Source: Punctularia strigosozonata HHB-11173 SS5
Taxonomy: Eukaryota; Basidiomycota; Agaricomycetes; Corticiales; Punctulariaceae
Direction: 5' to 3'
Assembly (NCBI RefSeq): GCF_000264995.1
Contig: NW_006767434.1
Span: 437,025-458,873 of the forward strand
Length of the DNA: 21,849 nt
The translations under genes were made by a program, and so were the position numbers. The stretch's first letter is position 1. Each line of letters begins with the position of its first letter. Shown here piece by piece: positions 21,418-21,849 of the stretch. The notes under the pieces were generated by a model. The model made no database searches, had not been told where the DNA came from, and was given only the letters and a program-made list of their open reading frames with translations.

Positions 21418-21836
21418 CATTGGCTCGGTACATGCGTGGATACGGCTGGCGGCGTCCAAGGCTCGCTCGTCATCGTCAAGCAGTTTCCGGCGATGTACTG
21501 AATTTCTCAGTGGTTGTTCAGCTGCAGGTCAAGTGGCGCCCTTACAGCCTCACTTGTCCGACTCGTCGCACGTCATCCGTATGTTCTCGTAACCGTCATC
21601 CAGATCTCGACCCAGTGTCTCTGTTCCCTCTGCTCATCCCTTTCAGTTCTCACCAGCTCTAGATCTCCTGCTTATCTCGTACTCGAGTTCATGAACATAG
21701 AGAAATTGTCATCACTGACATCGTCGACCGTCCGGGTTGCCCGGAGGTAGGCACATACTGACGTGTTTCTGATTGTTTTGATACTCAATAGGGAGACAAA
21801 TGTTTACCGTGCGCATGACATGTACCACAATTGCTT
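21418..21836 (-). repeat. Right terminal inverted repeat
   Basis: This is the inverted partner of bases 1-420, with one single-base length difference. The inner edge is sharp at CATTGGCTCGG. The last 13 bases of the window (from 21837) have no partner because the left copy is cut by the window start. Near identity over 420 bp suggests either a recent insertion or gene-conversion-like maintenance. Confidence 0.96.
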
Positions 21837-21849
21837 GATCAAGACGAGC

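Larger units (their letters stand above)
1..21836. mobile_element. Giant KDZ-type DNA transposon, near full length
   Basis: The segment is bounded by near-identical inverted repeats of about 420 bp and contains a recognisable KDZ transposase, so it is best read as a single DNA transposon of about 21.8 kb. KDZ elements are cut-and-paste transposons common in mushrooms, with RNase H-fold transposases and large multi-gene bodies. The transposase and a second giant gene both face outward toward the nearest terminal repeat, with five smaller genes or gene pieces between them. The left repeat begins at base 1, so the exact outer end and target-site duplication cannot be seen; 13 bases follow the right repeat. 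An alternative is that the inverted repeats belong to a larger host palindrome and the KDZ element lies inside it. Confidence 0.8.

Noticed and set aside
1-21849. TET/JBP dioxygenase gene, often associated with fungal KDZ elements
   Set aside because: I looked for the HxD...H...R type pattern in the cargo genes and did not find it, so no such gene is claimed.

Overview
The window looks like nuclear DNA of a basidiomycete fungus, most likely an agaricomycete. The genes are split by many short introns (about 43-62 nt, GT...AG, often with a CTAAC-like branch site). The largest recognisable gene is a KDZ (Kyakuja-Dileera-Zisupton) transposase of the type amplified in mushroom genomes. No bacterial-style gene organisation, rRNA, tRNA or CRISPR array was seen.

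Nearly the whole window reads as one giant DNA transposon. Bases 1-420 are repeated in inverted orientation at 21418-21836, and the copies differ only by a one-base length change in a short A/T run. The left copy starts at base 1, so the true outer end and any target-site duplication lie outside or at the window edge. Two large genes point outward toward these terminal repeats: the KDZ transposase (minus strand, 1324-5703, about 8 exons, about 1,329 aa) on the left, and a second giant gene (plus strand, 15052-21112, about 19 exons, about 1,705 aa) on the right.

Between them lies an accessory region. From left to right it holds: a stretch with no clear gene that includes a 3-unit minisatellite (6984-7540); a small gene ending in an RNase H1 N-terminal/viroplasmin-like domain (7886-8654); a short coiled-coil ORF (9020-9403) whose 3' end is part of a decayed tandem duplication (to about 10135); and two minus-strand genes (11270-12376 and 13114-14616) that are paralogs of each other, with four introns at matching positions and phases. 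I cannot assign that paralog pair to a known family.

There are two signs of decay. The giant plus-strand gene carries an exact 17-bp tandem duplication (18056-18089) inside an exon, which breaks a frame that is otherwise continuous across 19 exons. The transposase needs either an unusual 85-nt intron or a 1-nt frame correction near 2540-2620. The element therefore looks young in its terminal repeats, while this copy may not express both large proteins intact. All exon models here were built by eye from splice signals, frame continuity and family resemblance.
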